A DNA stretch of 64,000 bases from Herminiimonas sp. (GTDB taxonomy: Bacteria; Pseudomonadota; Gammaproteobacteria; Burkholderiales; Burkholderiaceae_D), in contig JAQGMR010000058.1 of NCBI GenBank assembly GCA_028292265.1, forward strand, positions 34,041 through 98,040. The letters run 5' to 3'. A program made the translations under genes and the position numbers. Below the pieces are notes generated by a model. That model was not told where the DNA came from and did no database searches. It worked only from the letters and a program-made list of their open reading frames with translations. Positions 10,816-21,894 of this stretch are shown one piece after another (positions within the stretch are counted from its first letter, which is position 1; each line of letters starts with the position of its first letter).

Positions 10816-10932
10816 GTCCAGGTCGGTCTGCCGCGCTGCCTCGACACTTTGACGAACCTGCAGAATGGAATATGCAGGTAACCCATGGCACCCCAGGCAG
10901 GCGTAAGTGAAACAAGCGGGCGCAAGCCGAAT

Positions 10933-10968
10933 AAAAAGCGCCGGACGAGCGATCGTCCGGCGCTTTTT
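10933..10968. terminator. strong bidirectional intrinsic terminator
   Basis: A perfect 15-bp inverted repeat (10933-10947 with 10954-10968) with a 6-base loop. The arms end in AAAAA and TTTTT, serving the converging cytochrome c' and cytochrome b561 genes. Confidence 0.9.
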
Positions 10969-11035
10969 ATTGAGACAAGACTGGATCCGGCCGTATCCCG
11001 CCCTGGGATCCGTTGGCTATCTACTCGCAATCATC

Positions 11036-11725
11036 CTATTTCAGGTGGACCACCCAATATACGAAGCCACCACAGAAAGTCAGGGTAGCCGCCGCCAGCA
11101 GACGAACGCGCCATGAGTCGTTGATGGCTGATACCGCCGCGTGTGAGCCTCCCTCAACCGCATGGTCCGCAACTTGATCGCCGGTAAACATGGGCAATAC
11201 CAGGTTCTGCCGCTTGCGGAAGAAATACCAGGCGACAGCGGCCAGATGCAGTCCAATGAAAAAATAGATCAGGTTGCCGCTCACGTCCTTGTGGAACCAG
11301 GTAATCCGGTCAGAAAGTTCCTTGCTGACGAACTTCACCATCGGGCCTTCGCTGGCGATATCGTCATTCGCGAAAAGCCCCGACAACGCTTGCGACAGCA
11401 CGATCGTGAGAAGCGCCAGAACTGACCAGCTCCCGAGTGGGTTATGTCCAAGATAAGTGCGGACCGCCGAGCCGTCCGTGCCGCGCAGATAAGCGATCAC
11501 GCGGGTCGGACCCGCCACGAAGTCTGAGAAGCGCGCGGTTCGCGGCCCAATAAAACCCCAAACGATCCGGAACAGCACCAGGCTTAACGCCGCGTAGCCA
11601 GCGTAGAAATGCAAGCTCATCGCGTTGCCACCGATTTTCTGGGACACGATCGAGACAGCGATAAGTATCACCAGTGTCCAGTGGAACAGCCGCAGCGGCA
11701 GATCCCAAACCCGAATCTTCTTCAT
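11036..11725 (-). CDS. cytochrome b561-type di-haem membrane protein
   Basis: A 229-residue integral membrane cytochrome b of the Ni-hydrogenase/b561 type. It opens KKIRVWDLPLRLFHWTLV, whose first haem-ligand histidine lies in HWT. Further histidines follow in MSLHFYAGY, RITWFHKDVSG and FIGLHLAAV, giving four helices plus a C-terminal hydrophobic anchor. It probably passes electrons between the quinone pool and a periplasmic cytochrome c, plausibly the adjacent cytochrome c'. The ATG at 11725 has GGAG about 9 bases upstream; the ATG at 11740 does not. It lies 24 bases after secF on the same strand and may be read through from that operon. Confidence 0.85.
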   Translation of the reverse strand: MKKIRVWDLPLRLFHWTLVILIAVSIVSQKIGGNAMSLHFYAGYAALSLVLFRIVWGFIGPRTARFSDFVAGPTRVIAYLRGTDGSAVRTYLGHNPLGSWSVLALLTIVLSQALSGLFANDDIASEGPMVKFVSKELSDRITWFHKDVSGNLIYFFIGLHLAAVAWYFFRKRQNLVLPMFTGDQVADHAVEGGSHAAVSAINDSWRVRLLAAATLTFCGGFVYWVVHLK

Positions 11726-11749
11726 TGCGACAGTCTCCATCGACCGTGG

Positions 11750-12694
11750 CTAAACAACGGCTCCGCCTGTCGTGTCTTTTTCCTTGACCGGCTTGATCAA
11801 GTCTTCGCGTTTCACACCAAGCCACATCGCTACCGCGGCCGCAACAAACACGGAAGAATAGATGCCGAACAAAATACCAATGGTGAGCGCCAGCGCGAAG
11901 TAGTGCAGGGTCGGACCGCCGAACAGCAGCATGGACAACACCATCATCTGGGTCGAACCGTGGGTAATGATCGTGCGCGAGATTGTGCTGGTGATGGCAT
12001 GGTTCATCACGTCCGGTGTCGCCAGCTTGCCATGCCGCCGGTCGCGGAAAGTCTCACGCACCCGGTCGAACACCACAACCGATTCATTGACGGAATAACC
12101 CAGCACCGCGAGCACAGCCGCCAGTACCGTCAGTGAGAATTCCCACTGGAAGAAGGCAAAGAATCCAAGGATGATCACGACGTCGTGCAGGTTGGCGATA
12201 ATAGCCGCCAGCGCGAACTTCCATTCGAAGCGAACGGCCAGGTAAATCATGATGCCGATGACCACCATGGCCAGCGCCATGAGTCCGTCGTGCGCCAGTT
12301 CTTCCCCGACCTGCGGCCCGACGAACTCTACCCGCTGCAAAGCGACCGTGCTGTCCTGCTGCTTGAGCACCGTGATCACCTTGTCGCTGATCTGGGTCGA
12401 GTTCAGGCCCTTCTGGCTCGGAAGCCGGATCAGGACATCCTGTGCAGTCCCAAAGCTCTGAACCTGGTTGTCAGAGAAGCCGAGTGTGTCGATCGTCTTG
12501 CGGATCTCTTCGATATGCGCCGCGTGGGGATAGCGCACTTCCATCACTGTGCCACCAGTGAACTCGATCGAAAGATGGAGTCCGCGATGCAGCAGGAAGA
12601 ACACTGCCGCGGCAAACGTCAGCGCCGAAATCACATTGAAAATCAATGCGTGGCGCATGAACGGAATGTCTCTTCTGATGCGGAAAAATTCCAT
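11750..12694 (-). CDS. secF: protein translocase subunit SecF
   Basis: SecF, with SecD and YajC, uses the proton motive force to pull proteins through SecYEG from the periplasmic side. The 314-residue protein has an N-terminal helix, the hallmark EFTGGTVMEVRY opening of the periplasmic domain, and five C-terminal helices with VLGYSVNESVVVFDRVRE, the conserved TM4 region with its functional Asp/Arg. It starts three bases after the secD stop codon. Confidence 0.96.
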   Translation of the reverse strand: MEFFRIRRDIPFMRHALIFNVISALTFAAAVFFLLHRGLHLSIEFTGGTVMEVRYPHAAHIEEIRKTIDTLGFSDNQVQSFGTAQDVLIRLPSQKGLNSTQISDKVITVLKQQDSTVALQRVEFVGPQVGEELAHDGLMALAMVVIGIMIYLAVRFEWKFALAAIIANLHDVVIILGFFAFFQWEFSLTVLAAVLAVLGYSVNESVVVFDRVRETFRDRRHGKLATPDVMNHAITSTISRTIITHGSTQMMVLSMLLFGGPTLHYFALALTIGILFGIYSSVFVAAAVAMWLGVKREDLIKPVKEKDTTGGAVV

Positions 12695-12697
12695 GTC

Positions 12698-14572
12698 TTA
12701 ACCTTTTGCCTGTTTCGGTATCCATATCTGGCCAATGGACACGCCAGACAGTTTCTTTTTGCGGCCGTACCAGAGATTCACCATGCCACGCGAGAAGAAC
12801 ACCGAAGAAAATATTGATGTCACGATGCCCAGACAATGCACCACCGCAAAGCCGCGGATAGCGCCCGACCCAAAGATCAGGAGCGCCAGGCCGGCAATGA
12901 GGGTAGTGACGTTGGAGTCAAGAATCGTCGCCCATGCCCGATCGAAGCCCGCGGAAATCGCCGCCTGCGGCGTATTGCCATTGCGGAGTTCTTCACGCAC
13001 CCGCTCGTTGATGAGCACGTTGGCATCAATCGCCATACCCAGCGTAAATGCAATAGCCGCGATACCAGGGAGCGTCAGTGTCGCCTGCAGGCAGGACAAC
13101 ACGGCGACCAGCAGCAACAGGTTCACGCCCAGCGACATGACGCTAAAGAATCCGAAGAGCAGGTAATAGAACATCATGAATGCAGCGATGGCGGCGAAGC
13201 CGTACAGCGTCGAGTCGAAGCCCTTGCGGATATTGTCCGCGCCGAGTTGCGGCCCAATCGTGCGCTCTTCTATGATCTCCATTGGCGCTGCCAGAGAGCC
13301 CGCGCGCAGGAGCAGCGCCAGGTCGTTGGCTGCCTCCGCCGAACCCATGCCGGTAATCTGGAAGCGCGAACCCAGCTCGTCACGAATCGTCGCAACGGTC
13401 AGGACTTCACCCTTGTTTTTTTCGAACAGGACGATTGCCATCAGCTTGCCGATACGACTGCGCGTTGCCTCGCGCATGCGCCGACCGCCGTCGCCGTTCA
13501 GGTCGATGCTCACAGCAGGCTGCTGATTCTGGTCAAAGCTGGCTGATGCGTTGGAGATATAGTCGCCGGAAATGATCGGGTCTTTAAACAGGACGACTGG
13601 CGCCCCTTTGCCAACCTTGAACAATTCGGAGCCAAAAGGCACCGCGGCGGTTTCCTCGTTGCCGCGCGGGACCGACTCATCCACCAGGCGCACCTCGAGC
13701 GTCGCGGTACGACCGATGATGTCCTTCGCGCGCGAAACATCTTGCACGCCCGGCAATTGCACCACGATCCTGTCCGCACCCTGTCGCTGAATAACTGGCT
13801 CAGCCACGCCGAGTTCGTTCACGCGCTTGCCGAGAGTTGTAATGTTTTGCTGTACCGCCTCTTCCACGGTTTGCTTCAACGCCTGCGGCTTGATCGTTGC
13901 AACCAGTTTCAGATCCGTGCCTTCGGTTGCATCGGCCAATGTCAATTCAGCCAACTGCGACGCCAGCGCCTCGCGCGCGGCATTGCGGGTCTCTGCATCC
14001 CGAAAGCGAATGTCGATGCCGTCGCCAGATGCAGACCGCGCGATGCCGGCGTAGCGAATTTTTTTGTCCACCAGAATGCTGCGGGTGCTGGACTGCAAAC
14101 CCTGCAAGCGCTTGTTCAGGACGGCACGCACGTCGACCTGCATCAGGAAATGGACGCCGCCGCGCAAGTCGAGACCCAGATACATGGGAAACGCATGCAT
14201 CGCTTGCAGCCAGCGCGGCGTATTCGGTAGCAGATTGAACGCGGACAGATAGGTCGGATCGTTCGGGTCCTGGTTCAGCGCTTTTTCCAGCAGGCCCTTG
14301 GCCTTGAACTGCAGATCGGTGTTGTCGAACCGCACCCGTACCGAGCCCTGCGTGCCATTCAGTTCATAGACCGCCGGGTCGGCCTTGATGCCAGCCTTCT
14401 GCAGCACCTGGTCAACCTGGGCCGTCAGGCTGGAATCGACTTTGACGGTGGCCTTGGCGCTGCTGACCTGCACCGCGGGCGACTCGCCGAAGAAATTGGG
14501 CAAGGTGTAAAGCACGCCGAAAATCAGCGCAATAACGATAAGGATGTACTTCCAGACTGGATAGCGATTCAT
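12698..14572 (-). CDS. secD: protein translocase subunit SecD
   Basis: The 624-residue large partner of SecF: one N-terminal helix (KYILIVIALIFGVLYTL), a large periplasmic P1 domain introduced by GLDLRGGVHFLMQVD, and a C-terminal RND-type bundle with the conserved GMAIDANVLINERVREEL motif in TM4. It is part of the minus-strand run queA-tgt-yajC-secD-secF. Confidence 0.97.
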   Translation of the reverse strand: MNRYPVWKYILIVIALIFGVLYTLPNFFGESPAVQVSSAKATVKVDSSLTAQVDQVLQKAGIKADPAVYELNGTQGSVRVRFDNTDLQFKAKGLLEKALNQDPNDPTYLSAFNLLPNTPRWLQAMHAFPMYLGLDLRGGVHFLMQVDVRAVLNKRLQGLQSSTRSILVDKKIRYAGIARSASGDGIDIRFRDAETRNAAREALASQLAELTLADATEGTDLKLVATIKPQALKQTVEEAVQQNITTLGKRVNELGVAEPVIQRQGADRIVVQLPGVQDVSRAKDIIGRTATLEVRLVDESVPRGNEETAAVPFGSELFKVGKGAPVVLFKDPIISGDYISNASASFDQNQQPAVSIDLNGDGGRRMREATRSRIGKLMAIVLFEKNKGEVLTVATIRDELGSRFQITGMGSAEAANDLALLLRAGSLAAPMEIIEERTIGPQLGADNIRKGFDSTLYGFAAIAAFMMFYYLLFGFFSVMSLGVNLLLLVAVLSCLQATLTLPGIAAIAFTLGMAIDANVLINERVREELRNGNTPQAAISAGFDRAWATILDSNVTTLIAGLALLIFGSGAIRGFAVVHCLGIVTSIFSSVFFSRGMVNLWYGRKKKLSGVSIGQIWIPKQAKG

Positions 14573-14657
14573 AGATACGACATTCCCGGCTTGGCCATCG
14601 TGAGGTGAGCGAAGTCCGCGAGCGCAATGGCCCGCGGATCGAGACGATGGACTGGAT

Positions 14658-14984
14658 TCAGACGGACTTCAGCGTGCCCTTTGGCAGCAACAGCGTGACG
14701 GCATTTTTTTGCACAACGATTTCAGTCCCTGCGGCGATTTCAAGCGTGACATAGGCGTCAGTCACCTTGCTGATCTTGCCCAGTACGCCACCCGCAGTAA
14801 CCACTTCGTCACCCTTCGCGAGGGCCTCCATCATGGATTTCTGTTCCTTCTGGCGCTTCATTTGCGGGCGGATCATCAGGAAGTACAGGACCACGAACAT
14901 CAGAACGATAGGCAAGAAGCTGGTCAGATTGCCAGTGTCGATGCCGCCAAACGGCGATTGTGCGTATGCATTCGTAATAAACAC
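14658..14984 (-). CDS. yajC: preprotein translocase subunit YajC
   Basis: A 108-residue single-span inner-membrane protein of the SecDF complex: FLPIVLMFVVLYFLMIRPQM is the transmembrane segment and is followed by the conserved basic segment KRQKEQKSMMEALAKGDEVV. A GTG codon at 14984 is chosen as start because it yields the family-typical beginning (VFITNAYAQ) and has a CCGGAG ribosome-binding sequence about 5 bases upstream; the ATG at 15029 would add a non-homologous leader. It precedes secD by 85 bases. Confidence 0.93.
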   Translation of the reverse strand: MFITNAYAQSPFGGIDTGNLTSFLPIVLMFVVLYFLMIRPQMKRQKEQKSMMEALAKGDEVVTAGGVLGKISKVTDAYVTLEIAAGTEIVVQKNAVTLLLPKGTLKSV

Positions 14985-15234
14985 GTGTACTCCGGGGTTG
15001 GGGTGTTGAATAACCCGGCATTTTAGCACTGGACGAAGTGTTGCCCCGGTTTAAACGCTCGGCTTCGGCGAGCCTGAAAAAAGCTATGGGGGGCGGTTCG
15101 GCGCCGATGCGTTCGTCCCTGTCACCACATGCGCGCCCTTCCCCGCCAGGTTCGGACGACTCGCGCCGATGCCTCGTTCCGCCGCCGGCCTTTTCATGTT
15201 GAAACATTACTGGCCGTATGATGCTGAGCGGGGT

Positions 15235-16368
<1,134 letters not shown>

Positions 16369-16381
16369 TCACGATTCAGTT

Positions 16382-17398
16382 TTATTTTCTGGTCAACAGC
16401 ATGGCGTCGCCATAGCTGAAAAAGCGGTAGCGCGCTGCGATGGCGTGCTGGTAGGCGGAGCGGATTTCTTCATAGCCTGCGAAGGCCGACACCAGCATGA
16501 GCAGGGTCGACTTGGGCAAGTGAAAGTTGGTGATCATGCGGGTCACCGTGTTGAAGCGATAACCCGGCGTGATGAAGAGCGCGGTATCGGCACTGCCCGC
16601 CTGCAGTGTGCCAGTCTGTGACGCCGACTCCAGCGCGCGCATGCTGGTCGTACCGACAGCAACCACGTCGCGGCCGACCGATCGGGCAGCCTGCACGGCT
16701 GCCACGGTTCCAGGCGATATCGTGTACCACTCGCTGTGCATGCAATGGGCCGACAAGTCTTCAGTACGCACTGGCTGAAAAGTGCCCGCGCCAACATGCA
16801 GGGTAATAAAAGCGGTTTGCACGCCCTTTGCTACAAGGCGCCCCAGCAGCGCTTCGTCAAAATGCAGGCCGGCAGTTGGCGCGGCAACCGCGCCAGGCTC
16901 ACGGGCGTACACCGTTTGGTAGCGCTCTTGGTCGACCTCGCCGGCGGCATGCTCGATATAGGGCGGTAGCGGCAAGCGGCCATGCGCCTCAATCAATTCC
17001 AGTACATCGCCCGGAAAATCGAGCAGGAAGAATTCGCCTTCGCGCTCACCAACCTTAACGTCGATAGCGTCCTCCAGCCGAATGCGGCTGCCCGGTTGGG
17101 GTGTCTTGGAGGCGCGCACTTGCGCGAGCACGCGGCGGTCGTCCAGCACGCGTTCCACCAATACTTCAACTTTGCCGCCGGTTTCCTTGGTCCCGAAGAA
17201 GCGCGCCTTCAGGACACGGGTATCGTTGAACACCAGCAGATCGCCCGGTTGAAGCAGGTCGACGATGTCGGCAAAGGCGCGATCGACGAGAGCGCCCGAC
17301 TGCACCTCCAGCAAGCGCGATGCCGTGCGCTGGTGAAGGGGCATTTGCGCGATCAATTCTGGTGGCAGGCTGAAGTCGAAATCGGATAAGGAATACAT
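16382..17398 (-). CDS. queA: S-adenosylmethionine:tRNA ribosyltransferase-isomerase
   Basis: QueA transfers and isomerises the ribose of SAM onto preQ1 in tRNA to give epoxyqueuosine. The 338-residue protein starts [17 protein letters not shown], as the family does, and contains AAPTAGLHF and [10 protein letters not shown], both strongly conserved. The ATG at 17398 is chosen on homology; it has no clear Shine-Dalgarno, and an upstream in-frame ATG at 17542 would add 48 residues with no counterpart. Head of the queA-tgt-yajC-secDF cluster and divergent from recG. Confidence 0.95.
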   Translation of the reverse strand: MYSLSDFDFSLPPELIAQMPLHQRTASRLLEVQSGALVDRAFADIVDLLQPGDLLVFNDTRVLKARFFGTKETGGKVEVLVERVLDDRRVLAQVRASKTPQPGSRIRLEDAIDVKVGEREGEFFLLDFPGDVLELIEAHGRLPLPPYIEHAAGEVDQERYQTVYAREPGAVAAPTAGLHFDEALLGRLVAKGVQTAFITLHVGAGTFQPVRTEDLSAHCMHSEWYTISPGTVAAVQAARSVGRDVVAVGTTSMRALESASQTGTLQAGSADTALFITPGYRFNTVTRMITNFHLPKSTLLMLVSAFAGYEEIRSAYQHAIAARYRFFSYGDAMLLTRK

Positions 17399-17604
17399 GA
17401 ACCGGGAGGTGGTGAAGATAGCAAAAGAACGACCAGGGTTGCCGCAAGCAGATTCGCCAGGAGTCTGCGCGTAGAAGGCTTCGAACGCGCCCATCCTTTC
17501 TGCCTCGCAGGCTCCTGATTTCGACCCGGCGCCGCGGCACATCGCCCGCAGGCAGTCGTATATGATTCGGGAAGCCGCTATTCTACGCCCTGCCGCCGAT
17601 CACC

Positions 17605-19809
17605 ATGCCCTTCGCGAAGCCACAAGCCTCCCTCTCGGAAGTCGCAGCGCCTGCCGCCGAAAGCGGCCGCCCGGTCGCGGCCGCGAGCAGTGCAACCTCG
17701 GGGCCGGCGCAAGGCCGGGCGCCGAAAGCCGCTGCAAAAAAGGCGAAAAAGAAGGCTGTATCAGCACCCGCTGGCGGCAACACCACGGCAGACGGTCTGC
17801 GCAGGCTCGGCCTGCGTACCGACATGGACTTCATCCTGCATCTCCCCTTGCGCTATGAAGACGAAACGACCATCGTCAGCATCCACGAGGCCGGCTTCAT
17901 GATGGGGCGACCAGCACAGGTTGAGGGCGTCGTTACCAGTTGCGACATTCAGTTCCGTCCACGCCGTCAGCTGGTAGTCACCATGGAAGACCAGTCCGGC
18001 CCGCTTGTGATGCGCTTTCTGAATTTTTATGGCAGCCAAACGAAGCAGCTTGCCGTGGGCAATCGGGTGCGCGCGCGCGGCGAAGTGCGGCAAGGTTTTT
18101 TCGGCAATGAAATGGTGCATCCGGCCTATCGCATCGTGCTGGAAGGCGCGCCGCTGCCGGACGTATTGACGCCGGTCTACCCGACCGGGGAAGGCGTGTC
18201 GCAACCGCTGTTGCGACGGGCAATCGCCAATGCCCTCGGCAGCGTCGACTTGCGCGACACCCTGCCGCCCGCACTACTCGAACAACTTGGCTTGATGCCG
18301 TTCGAGGCCGCGGCACGACTGTTGCACAACCCGCCGCCGGACGTCAGTGAAGACGCGCTGGCGGAGCGCTCGCACCCGGCCTGGGTCCGGATGAAATTCG
18401 ATGAACTGCTGGCCCAGCAGCTTTCCATGAAGCGCGCGCAACTGGCACGCCGCAAGAAAGGCGCCAGTCCGCTCAAGGTTGAGGGGACGGTGTTCAAAGG
18501 CTTGTTGGCGGCCCTGCCTTTCGCGCTGACCGCCGCCCAGCAACGCGTGCTGGCGGAAATTCGTGCCGACCTGCGTGCCTCTTTCCCGATGCAGCGGCTG
18601 CTGCAGGGCGATGTCGGCAGCGGCAAGACGGTCGTTGCGGCACTCGCGGCGGCGCAGGCGATTGACAGCGGCTTCCAAACGGCGCTGATGGCGCCTACCG
18701 AAATCCTGGCCGACCAGCATTTCCGCAAGATTGCGGCGTGGATGGAGCCACTCGGCGTACAGGTCGCATGGCTGACCGGCAGCCTCAAGAAAAAGGACAA
18801 GGCAGCCGCGCAGGCGCTGGTGGAATCAGGCGAGGCGAAACTCGTGATTGGCACCCATGCGCTGATCCAGGAAGCCGTGCAGTTTCCGCGCCTTGGGCTG
18901 GTGATCGTGGACGAGCAACATCGCTTTGGCGTCGGCCAGCGGCTGGCACTGCGCAACAAGGCAGGCGACGCCAGGTCACCAGCGCGCGTGCCGCATCAAC
19001 TCATGATGTCGGCCACACCGATACCTCGAACGCTGGCCATGACCTACTACGCCGACCTTGAAGTCTCGGTGATTGACGAGTTGCCTCCGGGCCGCACACC
19101 AATCGTCACGCGCCTGATTGACCAGAACCGGCGCGACGAAGTCATCGAACGGGTCCATGCGGCCGCGCTGGAAGGTCGCCAGGCGTACTGGGTTTGTCCG
19201 CTCATTGAGGAGTCGGAAGCGCTGCAACTGCAGACCGCCACCGACACCCACGCCGCATTGTCGGCCGCGCTGCCGGAGATGCGGGTTGGACTGGTGCACG
19301 GCCGCATGAAGCCCGCGGAAAAGCAGGGCACGATGGACGCCTTCACCCGCGGCGAAGTGCATTTGCTGGTTGCCACGACCGTGATTGAGGTTGGGGTCGA
19401 CGTGCCGAACGCGTCGTTGATGGTGATCGAGCATGCCGAGCGCTTCGGCTTGTCGCAATTGCATCAGTTGCGTGGGCGCGTAGGTCGCGGTGCGGCGGCC
19501 AGCGCCTGCGTCCTGCTGTATCAGTCGCCGCTCGGCATGGTGGCGAAGCAGCGCCTGGCAACGATGCGCGAGACCAGCGACGGTTTCGAAATCGCGCGGC
19601 GCGACCTTGAGATTCGCGGCCCCGGCGAATTTCTCGGCGCGCGTCAGTCGGGCGAGGCGCTATTGCGCTTTGCGGACTTGCAAACCGACCAATGGCTGGT
19701 GGACAAGGCGCGCGCGGTCGCGCAAGAACTGCTGCGAGACGACAAGACGACGGTCGATGCGCATCTGGCACGCTGGCTCGGCTCGCGCGAAGACTATCTC
19801 AAAGTATGA
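17605..19809 (+). CDS. recG: ATP-dependent DNA helicase RecG
   Basis: RecG remodels stalled replication forks and Holliday junctions. The 734-residue protein has a wedge/OB domain (residues about 65-230), Walker A GDVGSGKTVV, the DEQH box (VIVDEQHRFG), and the C-terminal helicase motifs RVGRG and GFEIARRDLEIRGPGEF (TRG region). The first roughly 60 residues are an unusual Ala/Lys/Pro-rich low-complexity extension before the conserved LRRLGLRTDMDFILHLP; a later start is possible but I see no better start codon with a ribosome-binding site. oxyR begins 7 bases downstream. Confidence 0.96.
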   Translation: MPFAKPQASLSEVAAPAAESGRPVAAASSATSGPAQGRAPKAAAKKAKKKAVSAPAGGNTTADGLRRLGLRTDMDFILHLPLRYEDETTIVSIHEAGFMMGRPAQVEGVVTSCDIQFRPRRQLVVTMEDQSGPLVMRFLNFYGSQTKQLAVGNRVRARGEVRQGFFGNEMVHPAYRIVLEGAPLPDVLTPVYPTGEGVSQPLLRRAIANALGSVDLRDTLPPALLEQLGLMPFEAAARLLHNPPPDVSEDALAERSHPAWVRMKFDELLAQQLSMKRAQLARRKKGASPLKVEGTVFKGLLAALPFALTAAQQRVLAEIRADLRASFPMQRLLQGDVGSGKTVVAALAAAQAIDSGFQTALMAPTEILADQHFRKIAAWMEPLGVQVAWLTGSLKKKDKAAAQALVESGEAKLVIGTHALIQEAVQFPRLGLVIVDEQHRFGVGQRLALRNKAGDARSPARVPHQLMMSATPIPRTLAMTYYADLEVSVIDELPPGRTPIVTRLIDQNRRDEVIERVHAAALEGRQAYWVCPLIEESEALQLQTATDTHAALSAALPEMRVGLVHGRMKPAEKQGTMDAFTRGEVHLLVATTVIEVGVDVPNASLMVIEHAERFGLSQLHQLRGRVGRGAAASACVLLYQSPLGMVAKQRLATMRETSDGFEIARRDLEIRGPGEFLGARQSGEALLRFADLQTDQWLVDKARAVAQELLRDDKTTVDAHLARWLGSREDYLKV

Positions 19810-19816
19810 TGTCGGC

Positions 19817-20764
19817 ATGACTCTGACAGAACTCAAATATATCGTGGCCGTGGCGCGTGAAAAGCACTTTGGGCATGCGGCCGAAGCCTGCTTCGTGGCG
19901 CAGCCTACCCTCTCCGTCGCAATCAAGAAGCTGGAAGACGAACTCGGCGTCGTCATCTTTGAGCGGGGCGGTTCCGAGATTTCGGTCACGCCGCTTGGAT
20001 CGCAGATTGTCGCGCAGGCCGAACGCGTGCTCGAGCAGACCGCGACCATCCGCGAGATTGCACGCCAAAACAAGGACCCGCTTGCAGGGCAATTTCGGCT
20101 CGGCATCATCTACACGATCGCGCCCTATCTGCTGCCGGTCCTGGTGAAGAACATGATTGAGCGCGTGCCGCAAATGCCGCTGGTTTTGCAGGAAAATTTC
20201 ACGACGAGACTGATCGAGCTCCTGCGGCAAGGCGAACTCGATGCCGCGATCATGGCGCTGCCTTTTCCCGACCACGGACTGGTGGTGCAACCACTGTACG
20301 ACGAACCGTTCGTGGTGGCCGTGCCGCGCAATCACGCGTGGGCCAAGCGCACCGAGATCAGCAACGACGAGTTGAAAGGCGAAACCATGCTGCTGCTCGG
20401 GAATGGCCACTGTTTCCGCGACCAGGTGCTGGAGGTATGCCCGGAAATGTCGCGCTTCTCCACCAGCGGCGACGGCATCGCACGCACCTTCGAAGGCTCG
20501 TCGCTGGAAACGATTCGCCACATGGTGGCGTCCGGGATTGGAATCACCGTGCTGCCAGTTGCGTCTGTGCCGGACTTGAAGGCGCGCGACGGCATGCTGC
20601 GCTACATACCTTTGTCAAAGCCAGTGCCGTCGCGCCGGGTTGTCATCGCCTGGCGCAAGAGCTTTACGCGAAGCGCCGCCATCGAGGCGGTGCGCCAGGC
20701 AGTGTTGGACTGTCACCTGAACGGTGTAACGATGCTGCCGGACGCACCGCGTACCGAGACTTAA
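19817..20764 (+). CDS. oxyR: hydrogen peroxide-sensing LysR regulator OxyR
   Basis: A 315-residue LysR-type activator of the peroxide response. The winged-helix domain opens MTLTELKYIVAVAREKHFGH. The redox pair falls at Cys199 and Cys208 within GNGHCFRDQVLEVCPE, the same numbering as in Escherichia coli, so disulfide sensing is expected. It is probably transcribed with recG. The last codons (MLPDAPRTET) are nearly repeated in DNA just after the stop codon, suggesting a small local duplication. Confidence 0.95.
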   Translation: MTLTELKYIVAVAREKHFGHAAEACFVAQPTLSVAIKKLEDELGVVIFERGGSEISVTPLGSQIVAQAERVLEQTATIREIARQNKDPLAGQFRLGIIYTIAPYLLPVLVKNMIERVPQMPLVLQENFTTRLIELLRQGELDAAIMALPFPDHGLVVQPLYDEPFVVAVPRNHAWAKRTEISNDELKGETMLLLGNGHCFRDQVLEVCPEMSRFSTSGDGIARTFEGSSLETIRHMVASGIGITVLPVASVPDLKARDGMLRYIPLSKPVPSRRVVIAWRKSFTRSAAIEAVRQAVLDCHLNGVTMLPDAPRTET

Positions 20765-20820
20765 AAAGCGTCAGGATGCTACCGGACGCGCCACGGGCGG
20801 ACGCTTAGCAAGTTGGCCCG

Positions 20821-21891
20821 CTAGATTCGCAACGTGCTTTGCGAGTCGAACCAGTGCATCGACGCGGCATCGAAACCAGCCAGCACACGCTGGCCGGCCG
20901 ATACCATTGCGGCCGCCGGCGTGCGCATGATGACCGGTTGCGCCCCCACTCTGGCATGCACCAGCAGGTCGGCGCCAAGCGCCTCGACCAACTCCACGTC
21001 AAGCTCCAGTCCGGGCTGGCCGAGGACGAGGTGCTCCGGCCGCACCCCGAGCACGCATTCCCGTCCGCTGTGCATGCCGCGCGATGCGGGCAGCGTCACC
21101 ACATGGCCGTCGGCCGCGACAAACTGGCTGCCATCAGCCGAGACAGTGCCGTGCAGCAGATTCATCGGCGGCGATCCAATGAAGCTTGCTACGAAGGTGG
21201 TGGCCGGTTTGCCATAGACTTCTGCCGGTGTGCCGATCTGCTCGGCGCGGCCGGCGTTCATCACCATCATGCGCTGGCCGAGCGTCATTGCTTCAACCTG
21301 ATCGTGCGTGACGTACAGGCTTGTCGTGCCGAGCGTGCGATGCAGCTTTTGGATTTCCAGCCGCATTTGAACGCGCAATTTTGCATCAAGGTTGGACAGC
21401 GGTTCGTCGAACAAAAACACCGCTGGCTCGCGCACGATGGCGCGCCCCATCGCCACCCGCTGGCGCTGTCCGCCGGACAACTGCCGTGGCGAGCGCGCCA
21501 GCAGCGGACCAAGCTCCAGTATTGCTGCGGCCTTTTGTACACGCTGCTCAATATCGTCCTTCTTGAAGCCGCGAATCTTCAGGCCGTAAGCCATGTTCTG
21601 GTGCACGCTCATGTGCGGATAGAGCGCGTAGTTCTGGAACACCATGGCGATGTCGCGGTCCTTCGGCTCCAGCTCATTGACCACGCGATCGCCAATCGTC
21701 ACTTCGCCACTGGTGATTTCCTCCAGCCCCGCCACCATGCGCAGCAGCGTGGACTTGCCGCAGCCGGAAGGGCCAACCATCACCATGAATTCACCGTCCG
21801 CGACGTCGACATCGACCCCATGGATGACCGCGACCGCCTTGGCACCATGGCCGTAGGTCTTTGTGACGTTTCTTAGATGTAGTTTGGACAT
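20821..21891 (-). CDS. ugpC: sn-glycerol-3-phosphate import ATP-binding protein
   Basis: The ATPase of the UgpBAEC ABC importer, 356 residues. It has Walker [10 protein letters not shown], signature [14 protein letters not shown], Walker [13 protein letters not shown], and a C-terminal regulatory OB/TOBE domain from about residue 240 as in the MalK/UgpC group. It starts 3 bases after ugpE. Last gene of the operon. Confidence 0.94.
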   Translation of the reverse strand: MSKLHLRNVTKTYGHGAKAVAVIHGVDVDVADGEFMVMVGPSGCGKSTLLRMVAGLEEITSGEVTIGDRVVNELEPKDRDIAMVFQNYALYPHMSVHQNMAYGLKIRGFKKDDIEQRVQKAAAILELGPLLARSPRQLSGGQRQRVAMGRAIVREPAVFLFDEPLSNLDAKLRVQMRLEIQKLHRTLGTTSLYVTHDQVEAMTLGQRMMVMNAGRAEQIGTPAEVYGKPATTFVASFIGSPPMNLLHGTVSADGSQFVAADGHVVTLPASRGMHSGRECVLGVRPEHLVLGQPGLELDVELVEALGADLLVHARVGAQPVIMRTPAAAMVSAGQRVLAGFDAASMHWFDSQSTLRI

Positions 21892-21894
21892 AGC

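Noticed and set aside
20766..20806. A possible terminator between oxyR and ugpC (AAGCGTC with GACGCTT)
   Set aside because: Only a 7-bp stem with a 27-base loop and no real T-run; too weak.
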